Shown: in pieces, positions 1 to 10,996 of the stretch
Position numbering within the stretch: position 1 is the first letter of the stretch
Layout of the letters: the number at the start of each line of letters is the position of its first letter
Translations under genes and position numbers: made by a program
Origin: Procambarus clarkii
Taxonomy: Eukaryota; Arthropoda; Malacostraca; Decapoda; Cambaridae
Direction of reading: 5' to 3'
Length of the DNA stretch: 64,000 bases
Assembly (NCBI RefSeq): GCF_040958095.1
Contig: NC_091172.1
Coordinates: forward strand, 25,810,562 to 25,874,561
The notes under the pieces: model-generated
Told to the model about the DNA's origin: nothing
What the model saw: only the letters and a program-made list of their open reading frames with translations
Database searches by the model: none

Positions 1-79
1 TCCAACAGTGAAGCGTAATGTACGAAAGATTGAGAAAATTCGTGTTAGAATTATTAATCTTACTTTTTCGGTCATATTT

Positions 80-90
<11 letters not shown>
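1..90 (+). mobile_element. Penelope-like element 3' tail, truncated by window edge
   Basis: The sequence is the reverse complement, with scattered differences, of 27063-27150 and of 63070-63160. At 27 kb this tail lies downstream of a Penelope-like endonuclease remnant, so the family assignment comes from that copy. The tail ends exactly where a TA microsatellite begins, as in the other two copies. The rest of the element would lie left of the window. Confidence 0.6.

Positions 91-151
<61 letters not shown>
84..151. repeat. (TA)n microsatellite
   Basis: About 34 TA units directly at the 3' end of the Penelope-like tail. Confidence 0.95.
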
Positions 152-156
<5 letters not shown>

Positions 157-775
157 TGCAACAAACATCAATAATCTCAGATCTATTAAATGCAGAATAA
201 CCGCATATGAATACAGAAATATTTGCTAGAGCGCTTTCGACCCTATCAGGCCTAATTTTCAGTAGCAGAGTGATACTGAAATATATCGAATGTTTCACAC
301 ATTACAGGTTTGGCGGAACTCCACACCAGCTGCAGTAGTTTGTGCAGTTTTTTCTGGGGTGGGGGTGGGGGGGAGGGGGGGGTGTAGTAAAGATAATGGA
401 GAAGTTCAGGCAAAGGAAAAGTTGTAGAAATGTTGAATAGAATATGAGGTATGACAGCAGGCGGGCTGTCCGCCTTGCTGACACTTGTGTGTGTGTGTTT
501 TGGAGCTAAGCTAAGCTTGCTCTCTCTTTTATCAGGGAGCTGCGAGCATTTGTAAGGTTTTTCACGTGTATATCAGCATGTATGGATGTACATAGTAGAA
601 TGTTATGGGTCTTCGTATATTCACACTCAGATGTACATGTTTTCTAGTTTCTTGAGTATTTCAAGGGAGCCTTTGGTGGAGCGCTCCATTACTCACATTT
701 TTTTTTATCTTTATTTAATAAAATATACCCACACTAGACTGTATGCGGGTTATTTGTAAAAAAACATTGAGAAAG
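152..775. other. Anonymous sequence, no gene seen
   Basis: No supported reading frame or repeat match. It holds a G-rich tract at about 356-384 that could form a G-quadruplex, a short TG run near 486-500, and AT-rich sequence near 700-730. Confidence 0.6.
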
Positions 776-955
776 TCTGTGATGAGGGTTCCAGCATATG
801 CGGTGGGTGTTCCCCACGCACACGCTCAAGCCACTAGACCACGACATGGTAAAAGGATTGCAACTTGGAGTTCTACTGAACACACGAGGGTTTTCTGAGG
901 CTTGTGCGGAAGCCGGACCAGGCTTTTCACACAATTCCCCCCAAGCACTCTGTCT
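776..955 (-). mobile_element. Diverged tRNA-bearing inverted-repeat element
   Basis: On the minus strand it follows the better copy at 24460-24620: a GGGGGGAATTGTGT block, CCTGGT, TTGCAATCCTTTTACCATGTCGT, then a degraded tRNA-like part. The B-box region has decayed to CTGGAACCCTCAT, so it is probably an old, transcriptionally dead copy. The terminal inverted repeats are not recognisable. Confidence 0.6.
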
Positions 956-1510
956 GGCTCTGTCATCTGGAAATGTTCTATTAGAATAATGTTCTGTGTA
1001 AGGAGATAACTTATAATTATTAAAATCAAAGAGCATATGTGTGGAATGGTAAAATAACACCACATTATTTCCTCTTTGACACGCGACGCAATACTTTAAT
1101 TAACAAAATGCTAGGCTAAAACTAGCGGTCGAGAAATCAGTTTAATAGAAAGTATAAATAAACCAATAGACTATCCATGCTCTCATTACTTAATATTTTT
1201 TAAATGAATTCATAAATGACTGTTATTGAGGTACCGGACATTAAATAACTGTTTCAATTTTAATTAAAAGTTTATAAAAAGGAAGCAGCAGCGGAAGCGC
1301 AGGTTTCCCGCCTCCGGGGCGACGGTCGCCATTCCCACGCTAGTTATTGAGGCGTGAACACGCACTCCTCTCCACCCACCCAGCACAAGATTACGGCCTA
1401 ATTAAACCAAATAACCAACCTTCAATTGCTCTGTTTACTGGACAGCGAGTCTAATTTATTAGAGTGTCCAGGAGAGGAAAATTATCTCGTTTGAAAATGA
1501 ATAGGCAGGT
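956..1510. other. Anonymous sequence, no gene seen
   Basis: AT-rich to about 1290, then a GC-richer stretch (about 1285-1345) with several CpGs. It does not match any repeat elsewhere in the window, so it may be unique sequence. Confidence 0.5.
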
Positions 1511-1512
1511 AT

Positions 1513-1538
1513 CCGAGCGCCGCCATCTTGTCGCTCGG
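1513..1538. promoter_or_regulatory. YY1/Pho-type motif inside a small hairpin
   Basis: GCCGCCATCTTG at 1519-1530 matches the YY1/Pleiohomeotic core (AAGATGGCGGC on the minus strand). It is bracketed by 7-bp arms CCGAGCG (1513-1519) and CGCTCGG (1532-1538). Occupancy is unknown, and a single motif match has weak predictive value. Confidence 0.25.
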
Positions 1539-1560
1539 ACGCCCCACCACAACTGGAAGT

Positions 1561-1594
1561 CTTAAGCTTGAATGTATTAACATTCAAACTTAAG
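1561..1594. repeat. Inverted repeat, 14-bp arms
   Basis: CTTAAGCTTGAATG (1561-1574) pairs with CATTCAAACTTAAG (1581-1594) with one mismatch and a 6-base loop. Confidence 0.7.
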
Positions 1595-1757
1595 CTTAAT
1601 GGGGTAGTATTAAGGGGGGATACATGAACATAATTACATTGCCTTGAATGTCGTTCTTAATGTAGAATTATTTCATGGAGTAAATATTGTGGTTATAATT
1701 CTTTAATTATGTTTCAGTGAGCAAGAGAATATGGGGATATACTATTGTAACAATCAG

Positions 1758-1842
1758 CTGACGATAAGTTTGTCTTGTTGTTACAGGTAAGTGTGGATAT
1801 GTCACCCGTCCAAGAGCACCTGTAGCCATGCCTGAGGTATGT
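1758..1842 (+). promoter_or_regulatory. Juxtaposed 3'/5' splice sites, recursive-splice-like
   Basis: A branch-point consensus CTGAC lies at 1758-1762 with its A 25 nt before an AG at 1785-1786. Between them is a T-rich tract ending TTGTTACAG. The acceptor is followed immediately by GTAAGTG, so TTACAG|GTAAGTG serves both consensus sequences. A second donor-like GAG|GTATGT lies at 1834-1842, bounding a 50-nt possible exon that holds an ATG at 1828. This is the architecture of recursive splice sites in long introns. No transcript evidence is available, and it could be chance. Confidence 0.35.
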
Positions 1843-1985
1843 ACTTTGTAAACACATAATAGCATTGATTTCTTAGTTTTTTATCACCTCCCTATCCATA
1901 TTTACGGTACGTTAGGGTAGGTTAAAACTTTGCATTATTTTAAAACATGTGAAATGTGAATTTTCAAAAGTAATTTAGTATTAAG

Positions 1986-2092
1986 TGGACAAATCCACAA
2001 TGGGCCGTGACGAGGGTTCGAACCCTCGTCACGGCCTCCTTGTGCATTTGTTCATTTGATGCATCACGCTATTGTGATTTATGTGTGTAATT
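1986..2092. mobile_element. tRNA-bearing TIR element, collapsed to a palindrome
   Basis: Two 3' ends of the same family meet head to head at the B box. The result is a perfect 34-bp palindrome at 2003-2036 centred on TTCGAA, extended imperfectly to about 1989-2053. The right end continues into the family's terminal segment (TTTGTTCATTTGATGCATCACG, shortened here to its start and end, then ATTGTGATTTATGTGTG). The A box and tRNA body are missing. Confidence 0.7.
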
Positions 2093-2390
2093 GAGTATTC
2101 CTTCGAATCCTACATTAAAGAAAACCTTGGCTTTAGGTTCTTATCAAAGAAAGCGAGTTTAACGCAGACTCATAAATTTTAAACTTCTAACTTAAAATAC
2201 AATACAGTTATAATTTAATTCTCTGTTTAAGATAAAAACTCACTTGCCAGTTTATAAATATTATTGGAATTCTATTAATTTAAGCCTTCAGAGCATCACA
2301 AATATCTAGATATGTTAAGCTAGGGCGGCTCGTTGGTCATTAGAACCGATTTACCCTGAGAACAGCCTGTTACAAGGAAATGCTGTTTCC

Positions 2391-2840
2391 ACACGTCTCA
2401 CACTCTGTCACTCACCCCCAGACCTGTCTCACACACTCTCACACACCCTCAGACCTGTCTCACACTGTCACGCACCCCCAGACCTGACTCACACACTCTC
2501 ACGCACCCCCAGACCTGTCTCACACTCTCACGCACCCCAGACCTGTCTCACACACCCTCAGACCTGTCTCACACTGTCACGCACCTCCAGACCTGTCTCA
2601 CACACTCACACGCACCCCCAGACCTGCCTCACACACTCTCACACACCCCCAGACCTGCCGCACACACTCTCACGCACCCCCAGACCTGTCTCACACACTC
2701 TCACACCCCCAGACCTGTCTCACACACTCTCACACCCCCAGACCTGCCTCACACACCCCCAGACCTGTCACACACACTCTCACACCCCCCCAGACCTGTC
2801 TCACACACCCCAGACCTGTCTCACACACTCACACTTGTAG
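2391..2840. repeat. ~31-bp satellite, left block
   Basis: Tandem units built from CCCCCAGACCTGTCTCACA followed by variable CACTCTCACGCA. Unit length varies through gain and loss of CA/CT steps. The array is cut at 2841 by a SINE and resumes at 3146. Confidence 0.93.
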
Positions 2841-3145
2841 GGGCCTCGTAGCCTGGTGGATAGCGCGCAGGACTCGTAATTCTGTGGCGCGGGTTCGATT
2901 CCCGCACGAGGCAGAAACAAATGGGCAAAGTTTCTTTCACCCTAAGTGCCCCTGTTACCTAGCAGTAAATAGGTACCTGGAGTTAGTCAGCTGTCACGGG
3001 CTGCTTCCTGGGGTGTGTGTGTGTGGTGTAGGAAAAAAAAAATTAGTAGTTTGTAAACAGTTGATTGACAGTTGAGAGGCGGGCCGAAAGAGGAAATGCT
3101 CAACGGGCTCAACGGGCTCAACCCCCGTAAAAACACACTCTAGTA
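2841..3145 (+). mobile_element. tRNA-derived SINE with LINE-A-type tail
   Basis: It has a tRNA-like head (2843-2912), the family core with CCTAGCAGTAAATAGGTACC, ACGGGCTGCTTCCTGGGG, a short TG run, and a tail with GAGAGGCGGG and CTCAACCCCCG. That tail matches the LINE-A 3' UTR at 32030-32080. The element splits the 31-bp satellite, so it inserted after the array formed. A short internal duplication (CTCAACGGG repeated) sits in the tail. Confidence 0.85.
2843..2912 (+). other. tRNA-like head of SINE (Thr CGT fold)
   Basis: A near-complete cloverleaf: a 7-bp acceptor stem (GCCTCGT/ACGAGGC), anticodon stem CAGGA/TTCTG with loop CTCGTAA (CGT, Thr), and a perfect T stem GCGGG/CCCGC around TTCGATT. 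Box B is GGTTCGATTCC. Because it is fused to SINE body sequence I call it a SINE promoter, not a tRNA gene. A tRNA scanner would probably report it. Confidence 0.6.
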
Positions 3146-4497
3146 AACACACTCTCACACACCCCCAGACCTGTCTCACACACTCTCACACACCCTCAGA
3201 CCTGTCTCACACACTCTCACGCACCCCCAGACCTATCTCACACACTCTCACGCACCCCCAGACCTGTCTCACACACTCACACACCCCAGACCTGTCTCAC
3301 ACACCCCCAGACCTGCCTCACACTCTCACCCCCCTAGACCTGTCTCACACACTCTCACACACCCTCAGACCTGTCTCACACACACTCACGCACCCCCAGA
3401 CCTGTCTCACACACTCTCACGCACCCCCAGACCTGTCTCACACACTCTCACGCACCCCCCAGACCTGTCTCACACACTCTCACGCACCCCCAGACCTGTC
3501 TCACACACTCTCACACACCCCAGACCTGTCTCACACACTCTCACGCACCCCCAGACCTGCCTCACACACCCCAGACCTGTCTCACACACTCTCACACACC
3601 CCCAGACCTGTCTCACACACACGCACCCCCAGACCTGTCTCACACACTCAGACCTGTCTCACACACCCTCAGACCTGTCTCACACACTCTCACGCACCCC
3701 CAGACCTGTCTCACACTCACGCATCCCAGACCGGTCTCACACACTCTCACGCACCCCCAGACCTGTCTCACACACTCTCACACACCCCCAGACCTGTCTC
3801 ACACACTCACGCACCCCCAGACCTGTCTCACACACTCTCACGCACCCCCAGACCTGTATCACACACTCACGCACCCCCAAACCTGTCTCACACACTCTCA
3901 CGCACCCCCAGACCTGTCTCACACACTCTCACACACCCCCAGACCTGTCTCACACACACCCTCAGACCTGTCTCACACACTCTCACGCACCCCCAGACCT
4001 GTCTCACACACACGCACCCCCAGACCTGTCTCACACACTCTCACACACCCTCAGACCTGTCTCACACACTCTCACGCACCCCAGACCTGTCTCACACACA
4101 CGCACCCCCAGACCTGTCTCACACACCCTCAGACCTGTCTCACACACTCTCACGCACCCCAGACCTGTCTCACACACACGCACCCCCAGACCTGTCTCAC
4201 ACACCCTCAGACCTGTCTCACACACTCACGCACCCCCAGACCTGTCTCACACACTCACACACCCCCAGACCTGTCTCACACACTCACACACCCCCAGACC
4301 TGTCTCACACACTCACACACCCCCAGACCTGTCTCACACACTCACACACCCCCAGACCTGTCTCACACACTCACACACCCCCAGACCTGTCTCACACACA
4401 CGCACCCCCAGACCTGTCTCACACACTCTCACGCACCCTCAGACCTGTCTCACACACCCTCAGACCTGTCACGCACCCTCAAACCTGTCTCTCACTC
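3146..4497. repeat. ~31-bp satellite, right block
   Basis: Continuation of the array left of the SINE, about 45 further units with many length variants. The last 250 bp (4240-4400) hold nearly identical CACACACCCCCAGACCTGTC units, suggesting a local recent expansion. No reading frame here is meaningful. Confidence 0.93.
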
Positions 4498-4780
4498 ACA
4501 CTTCTCTCACTCCCCCTCTAACATTTCTCACGCCCATCATCTCACTTCCCCGTTTCACATTTGACATTGCTCGTGTCTCATCTCTCACACTCTCCTTGGG
4601 GTCTCCCCCAGCAACTGTGGGAGAGAGGGCCGGACATCACCTCCAGTCATTAATCACACTCGCCTGAGATCGATGTCAGAGTCCCTGAGGGACCAGCGAG
4701 GCTTCCACTTTATTCTTCCAGGCTTTCCTGCCCCCCCCCCCCAGCCAGCCAGACTTTCAGCGCTCCGGGCTGGCAGCTCG

Positions 4781-4785
<5 letters not shown>

Positions 4786-4834
<49 letters not shown>
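4786..4834. repeat. (TC)n microsatellite
   Basis: About 24 CT units after a C-run and GCTCGCTCG. Confidence 0.95.
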
Positions 4835-4843
<9 letters not shown>

Positions 4844-4964
4844 AGTCTCTTCCTTATCCCACAGCCTTCCAGACTTTCTTTCAGAAAGAAGTGCTGGAGC
4901 GACCGGGCTGTAGTGGATATATGTCTCGCAGTAAGGGTGCTTTTTGCTAGGTGTACTAACTATA

Positions 4965-4966
<2 letters not shown>

Positions 4967-5007
<41 letters not shown>
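4967..5007. repeat. (TA)n microsatellite
   Basis: About 20 TA units. Confidence 0.95.
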
Positions 5008-5013
<6 letters not shown>

Positions 5014-5929
5014 TGGTAGCAGTCTACCTCCTCTACCTCCTTTGGCCGTAGTACCTCCAGACGATAAACGGTATACAGTATACCGGTATACTGTACCTTT
5101 GTATACGGTATGCTCTTCTCGAGGACATATCACTCCATCAACGATCGTTCATCACGTAATTCAGGCTACGACTGAGAGCTCTGGCACACACCTGGCTCCC
5201 TATCTAGCTGTCCCAGGTATGTGGATGTTTCCAACACACCATAAAGCACGTGTTTGAGCCAGGCATAACAGTCAGGGGTGGACCATAGTGCTGCTCAGAC
5301 AGCAAAATACACGGAAAAGTCTTATAATCTTTTAGCTTGTAAAAACATCTAAGTGTTTATCTTAGCAGATTGTAGTGGGAGGCAGAAATAAAAAAGGGGG
5401 GGGGGGAAGAGAGAAGGAAGAAAAAAAAAGAAAGAAGGAAAAAAGGGAGAGAAATAGTGCCACAATGAAATCCACACAACTAATGTCCTGAGAGACATCG
5501 ATAAATGCACTTACCGAAGCATTTAATTGGTGAATTATTAAATAAAATGTGTGGAAATTATTTCTGGAGTCTGTGGAGAACCTTGAGTAATTACCTTAAT
5601 AACGGATAATTGCTTGTGGGGGGGCGGTGGGGGGGGGGGAGGTAATCTAAGGCGCCACCACGAAATTGCTGTACTTAGGGAGAAAGAAAACGGGATTCTG
5701 TTGGTGCTTTGTGAAAGAAAATGAAATGTTAATTGGCTGAAAGGTATAGGGAGCTTCGAGGTGACGAGACCAATAATATAAATAGTGCAGAATGAGACTG
5801 GGTAAAGAAATTGGGAATTGGTTATGAGTGAAATTGTTTGAAAAATTATAGAAAACGATTGGAAAATTTATATGTGAATGTTGTCAGAGGTTTCAGAGGA
5901 CTGAACCCATTCTCACATCTGTGATAGAT
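5008..5929. other. Anonymous sequence, no gene seen
   Basis: Contains a near-palindrome of GTATAC steps at about 5068-5096, a purine tract at 5390-5455, and a G-rich tract at 5617-5642. No supported coding region. Confidence 0.5.
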
Positions 5930-6060
5930 TTATCTGTATCTTTGTCCAAGGTTGGAGGCCAGATGTTTGTTGCTAGCCCTCACTTAACTTTGCAGGTGGA
6001 ATGGTCTGGGTTACAGGACCGACATAAGTCGGTCGGGGTCGTCAAATTTCAAGAGGGAAC
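5930..6060 (-). repeat. Dispersed repeat, partner at about 59990-60095
   Basis: The minus strand shares CAGACCATTCCACCTGCAAA, a downstream GGCTAG and TCTGGCCTCC with the plus strand at 60030-60085, with many differences. The element type is not recognised. Confidence 0.4.
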
Positions 6061-6317
6061 AGCGTGCTAGGGTCTCATTCTAACTCCTACCAGGATTTTT
6101 GGTACTGCCCCCCGGCTGCACCTAGCTTAATATTTCTAAAATAAAACTTAAAAACATATTTTTTTCCTTATAGTAATATACACAATTATTCACTGATCTC
6201 AGGAAAATTAAAATAATTTTTTGCTGTTCAAACTTTGGCCGTAGCACCATGAAAAACGTAACTTCAACACAGCCCCTCCCCCCCCCCCATGTACCCTTCA
6301 ACTGAAAGTGGCCCATC

Positions 6318-7080
6318 TTTCCTCGTAGCTCAATCCTTTCAGCTCAGGAACGAGTATCATTGCATATATTTGGACCTTTTCTAGTTTCTCCTTGTCCTGT
6401 TTTTTTTAGGTAAGTGTTCCATGCTGGAGATGCATATTCCAGTGTGGGTCTCACCCTCGTTGTATATAGTGTTCAGAAAGCTCCTTCGTCCAAGTTTCTG
6501 AAGGATACATGTATGTCGGCCAGTATGCCATGTGCAGCTGTTGTTATTCTGCTAATGTGGGGAATTAGATTAGGGGTTATGTCCACTCTCAGGTCTTTCT
6601 ACTTTCCTGAGTGAAGAACCTGTCTTCCCTTCATCCTATACTGCTCTACCGGTCCTTGCATTCCTTTTCCATTCCCTGGGGTCCAGTAGTCATTTTTCAG
6701 ACCATGTCTTAGATATTTCTAAATCCTTTTGCAATGCCTCACACTCTGTCACGACTCTTCTCATTAGTTTCGCATCATCAGCAAACATTGATATGACGGA
6801 ACCAATTTCCTGTCAGGTTATATTATAAACAGTACGGGCCCAAGTATCGACCCCTTGTGGTACTCCACTCGCACCCTCTCTTCACTCTGATGTTTCTTCC
6901 CTCACTGTAACCCTCTGCTTCCTTCCTGAGAGATACTCTCTCTCTCACCCACCTTAGGACGCTTCCCAATACACCCGCCTGCTTCTCTAGTTTGAAGAGG
7001 AGTCTTTTGTCCGTAATGCTTTCTGACACATCTTTCTGCCCCCTGACACCTATCACTCTGTCCCCCTCTCACTCTGACTT
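6318..7080 (-). pseudogene. Decayed LINE-A reverse transcriptase (CR1/Jockey-like)
   Basis: Read on the minus strand from about 7060 it gives fragments of the reverse transcriptase in order: a REEEVRVTVRE-like stretch, ASGVPQG (fingers/palm motif) near 6870, the catalytic motif FADDAK near 6775-6795, a KTWSEK segment, then YNEGETHTGICISSMEH matching the LINE-A thumb region and a final RSSKYMQ-like stretch. Several stops and frameshifts break it, so it is dead. It is clearly more diverged than the copy at 30.8-32 kb. The 3' UTR is not recognisable. Confidence 0.75.
6391..6416 (+). promoter_or_regulatory. Second juxtaposed acceptor/donor sequence
   Basis: CTTGTCCTGTTTTTTTTAG (AG at 6408-6409) runs directly into GTAAGTG at 6410. 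It arises inside antisense LINE sequence, so the T tract may be a LINE artefact. Same strand as the site at 1786. No expression evidence. Confidence 0.25.
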
Positions 7081-7205
7081 CCTTCACTCATTTCCCCCCC
7101 TTCACTCTTTCCCTCTAAGGCCGAGAGCTAGAGCTCGACCCAGGGTGTAACAACCAAACTTTTAAATAATTGTGTCGTGACTGAAATATTAAATATGTTT
7201 TTGGG

Positions 7206-7232
7206 GCTAATTACATCAGTGATGTAATTAGC
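7206..7232. repeat. Perfect 27-bp palindrome at satellite edge
   Basis: GCTAATTACATCA and TGATGTAATTAGC flank a single G. It ends 33 bp before the 23-bp satellite begins. Confidence 0.85.
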
Positions 7233-7265
7233 GGTCTGAAATCTGATCACATTAGCGGATTACAT

Positions 7266-10200
7266 CTGGTCGTACTAACAGGATGCTCCTGGTCGTACTA
7301 ACAGGATGCTCCTGGTCGTACTAACATGATGCACCTGGTCGTACTAACATGATGCACCTGGTCGTACTAACAGGATGCTCCTGGTCGTGCTAACAGGATG
7401 CTCCTGGTCGTACTAACATGATGCACCTGGTCGTACTAACATGATGCACCTGGTCGTACTAACAGGATGCTCCTGGTCGTGCTAACACGATGCCCCTGGT
7501 CGTACTAACAGGATGCTCCTGGTCGTGCTAACACGATGCCCCTGGTCGTACTAACAGGATGCTCCTGGTCGTACTAACAGGATGCCCCTGGTCGTACTAA
7601 CAGGATGCCCCTGGTCGTACTAACAGGATGCCCCTGGTCGTACTAACAGGATGCCCCTGGTCGTACTAACAGGATGCTCCTGGTCGTACTAACAGGATGC
7701 CCCTGGTCGTACTAACAGGATGCCCCTGGTCGTACTAACAGGATGCTCCTGGTCGTACTAACAGGATGCCCCTGGTCGTACTAACAGGATGCCCCTGGTC
7801 GTACTAACAGGATGCCCCTGGTCGTACTAACAGGATGCCCCTGGTCGTACTAACAGGATGCCCCTGGTCGTACTAACAGGATGCTCCTGGTCGTACTAAC
7901 AGGATGCCCCTGGTCGTACTAACAGGATGCCCCTGGTCGTACTAACAGGATGCCCCTGGTCGTACTAACAGGATGCCCCTGGTCGTACTAACAGGATGCT
8001 CCTGGTCGTACTAACAGGATGCCCCTGGTCGTACTAACAGGATGCTCCTGGTCGTACTAACAGGATGCCCCTGGTCGTACTAACAGGATGCTCCTGGTCG
8101 TACTAACAGGATGCCCCTGGTCGTACTAACAGGATGCCCCTGGTCGTACTAACAGGATGCTCCTGGTCGTACTAACAGGATGCTCCTGGTCGTACTAACA
8201 GGATGCCCCTGGTCGTACTAACAGGATGCCCCTGGTCGTACTAACAGGATGCTCCTGGTCGTACTAACAGGATGCTCCTGGTCGTACTAACAGGATGCCC
8301 CTGGTCGTACTAACAGGATGCTCCTGGTCGTGCTAACAGGATGCCCCTGGTCGTACTAACAGGATGCTCCTGGTCGTGCTAACAGGATGCCCCTGGTCGT
8401 ACTAACAGGATGCTCCTGGTCGTACTAACAGGATGCCCCTGGTCGTACTAACAGGATGCCCCTGGTCGTACTAACAGGATGCCCCTGGTCGTACTAACAG
8501 GATGCCCCTGGTCGTACTAACAGGATGCCCCTGGTCGTACTAACAGGATGCCCCTGGTCGTACTAACAGGATGCCCCTGGTCGTACTAACAGGATGCCCC
8601 TGGTCGTACTAACAGGATGCTCCTGGTCGTACTAACAGGATGCCCCTGGTCGTACTAACAGGATGCTCCTGGTCGTACTAACAGGATGCCCCTGGTCGTA
8701 CTAACAGGATGCTCCTGGTCGTACTAACAGGATGCCCCTGGTCGTACTAACAGGATGCCCCTGGTCGTACTAACAGGATGCTCCTGGTCGTACTAACAGG
8801 ATGCTCCTGGTCGTACTAACAGGATGCTCCTGGTCGTACTAACAGGATGCCCCTGGTCGTACTAACAGGATGCCCCTGGTCGTACTAACAGGATGCTCCT
8901 GGTCGTACTAACAGGATGCCCCTGGTCGTACTAACAGGATGCTCCTGGTCGTACTAACAGGATGCTCCTGGTCGTACTAACAGGATGCTCCTGGTCGTAC
9001 TAACAGGATGCTCCTGGTCGTACTAACAGGATGCCCCTGGTCGTACTAACAGGATGCTCCTGGTCGTACTAACAGGATGCCCCTGGTCGTACTAACAGGA
9101 TGCTCCTGGTCGTACTAACAGGATGCTCCTGGTCGTACTAACAGGATGCTCCTGGTCGTACTAACAGGATGCTCCTGGTCGTACTAACAGGATGCTCCTG
9201 GTCGTACTAACAGGATGCTCCTGGTCGTACTAACAGGATGCTCCTGGTCGTACTAACAGGATGCCCCTGGTCGTACTAACAGGATGCTCCTGGTCGTACT
9301 AACAGGATGCTCCTGGTCGTACTAACAGGATGCTCCTGGTCGTACTAACAGGATGCTCCTGGTCGTACTAACAGGATGCTCCTGGTCGTACTAACAGGAT
9401 GCTCCTGGTCGTACTAACAGGATGCTCCTGGTCGTACTAACAGGATGCTCCTGGTCGTACTAACAGGATGCCCCTGGTCGTACTAACAGGATGCTCCTGG
9501 TCGTACTAACAGGATGCCCCTGGTCGTACTAACAGGATGCTCCTGGTCGTACTAACAGGATGCCCCTGGTCGTACTAACAGGATGCTCCTGGTCGTACTA
9601 ACAGGATGCCCCTGGTCGTACTAACAGGATGCTCCTGGTCGTACTAACAGGATGCCCCTGGTCGTACTAACAGGATGCTCCTGGTCGTACTAACAGGATG
9701 CTCCTGGTCGTACTAACAGGATGCCCCTGGTCGTACTAACAGGATGCCCCTGGTCGTACTAACAGGATGCTCCTGGTCGTACTAACAGGATGCCCCTGGT
9801 CGTACTAACAGGATGCCCCTGGTCGTACTAACAGGATGCTCCTGGTCGTACTAACAGGATGCTCCTGGTCGTACTAACAGGATGCTCCTGGTCGTACTAA
9901 CAGGATGCTCCTGGTCGTACTAACAGGATGCTCCTGGTCGTACTAACAGGATGCTCCTGGTCGTACTAACAGGATGCTCCTGGTCGTACTAACAGGATGC
10001 TCCTGGTCGTACTAACAGGATGCTCCTGGTCGTACTAACAGGATGCTCCTGGTCGTACTAACAGGATGCTCCTGGTCGTACTAACAGGATGCTCCTGGTC
10101 GTACTAACAGGATGCTCCTGGTCGTACTAACAGGATGCCCCTGGTCGTACTAACAGGATGCTCCTGGTCGTACTAACAGGATGCCCCTGGTCGTACTAAC

Positions 10201-10544
10201 AGGATGCTCCTGGTCGTACTAACAGGATGCCCCTGGTCGTACTAACAGGATGCTCCTGGTCGTACTAACAGGATGCCCCTGGTCGTACTAACAGGATGCT
10301 CCTGGTCGTACTAACAGGATGCCCCTGGTCGTACTAACAGGATGCTCCTGGTCGTACTAACAGGATGCTCCTGGTCGTACTAACAGGATGCCCCTGGTCG
10401 TACTAACAGGATGCACCTGGTCGTACTAACAGGATGCTCCTGGTCGTGCTAACATGATGCTCCTGGTCGTACTAACAGGATGCCCCTGGTCGTACTAACA
10501 GGATGCCCCTGGTCGTACTAACAGGATGCCCCTGGTCGTACTAG
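7266..10544. repeat. 23-bp satellite, about 142 copies
   Basis: The unit contains TGGTCGTACTAACAGGATGC followed by CCC or TCC. Most of the array alternates between these two variants. Divergent units (ACATGATGCACC, GTGCTAACACGATG) are concentrated at 7320-7560 and again at 10405-10470, as expected when the centre is homogenised and the edges decay. Each unit carries TACTAAC, the strongest branch-point consensus; stops occur in all frames, so it is non-coding. Confidence 0.97.
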
Positions 10545-10649
10545 CCGGGTAAAGAATCAGCTGATGGGAATATCGCGTGAACTTGTAATGATCAACCTTG
10601 TGAAAGAAAAAATATTTTTTTTTTGTATTGGTGTGTGACTGTCATTGTT

Positions 10650-10650
<1 letters not shown>

Positions 10651-10693
<43 letters not shown>
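10651..10693. repeat. (GA)n microsatellite
   Basis: About 20 GA units with one G interruption near the end. Confidence 0.95.
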
Positions 10694-10726
10694 ATTAGAA
10701 CAGGGGTGTTTTCACACACCTTATGG

Positions 10727-10926
10727 GAGCCTCGCGGCTGAGTAGACAGCGCTCTGGAGTCGTTGTCCTGAGGGCACGGGTTCGATCCCCAGCAGAGGCA
10801 GAAACAAATGGGGCAAATTCTTTGACCCTGATCCCCCCCCCCTGTTCACCTAGCAGTAAATAGGTACCTAGGAAATTGACAGCTGCTACGGGCTGCTTCC
10901 TGGGGATATGTGCATGCATTAGATAT

Positions 10927-10996
<70 letters not shown>

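Noticed and set aside
2843..2912. Functional tRNA-Thr gene
   Set aside because: The cloverleaf is good, but it is fused to the SINE core and tail seen in other copies.
7266..10544. CRISPR array
   Set aside because: Units are contiguous with no unique spacers, and the surroundings are eukaryotic.
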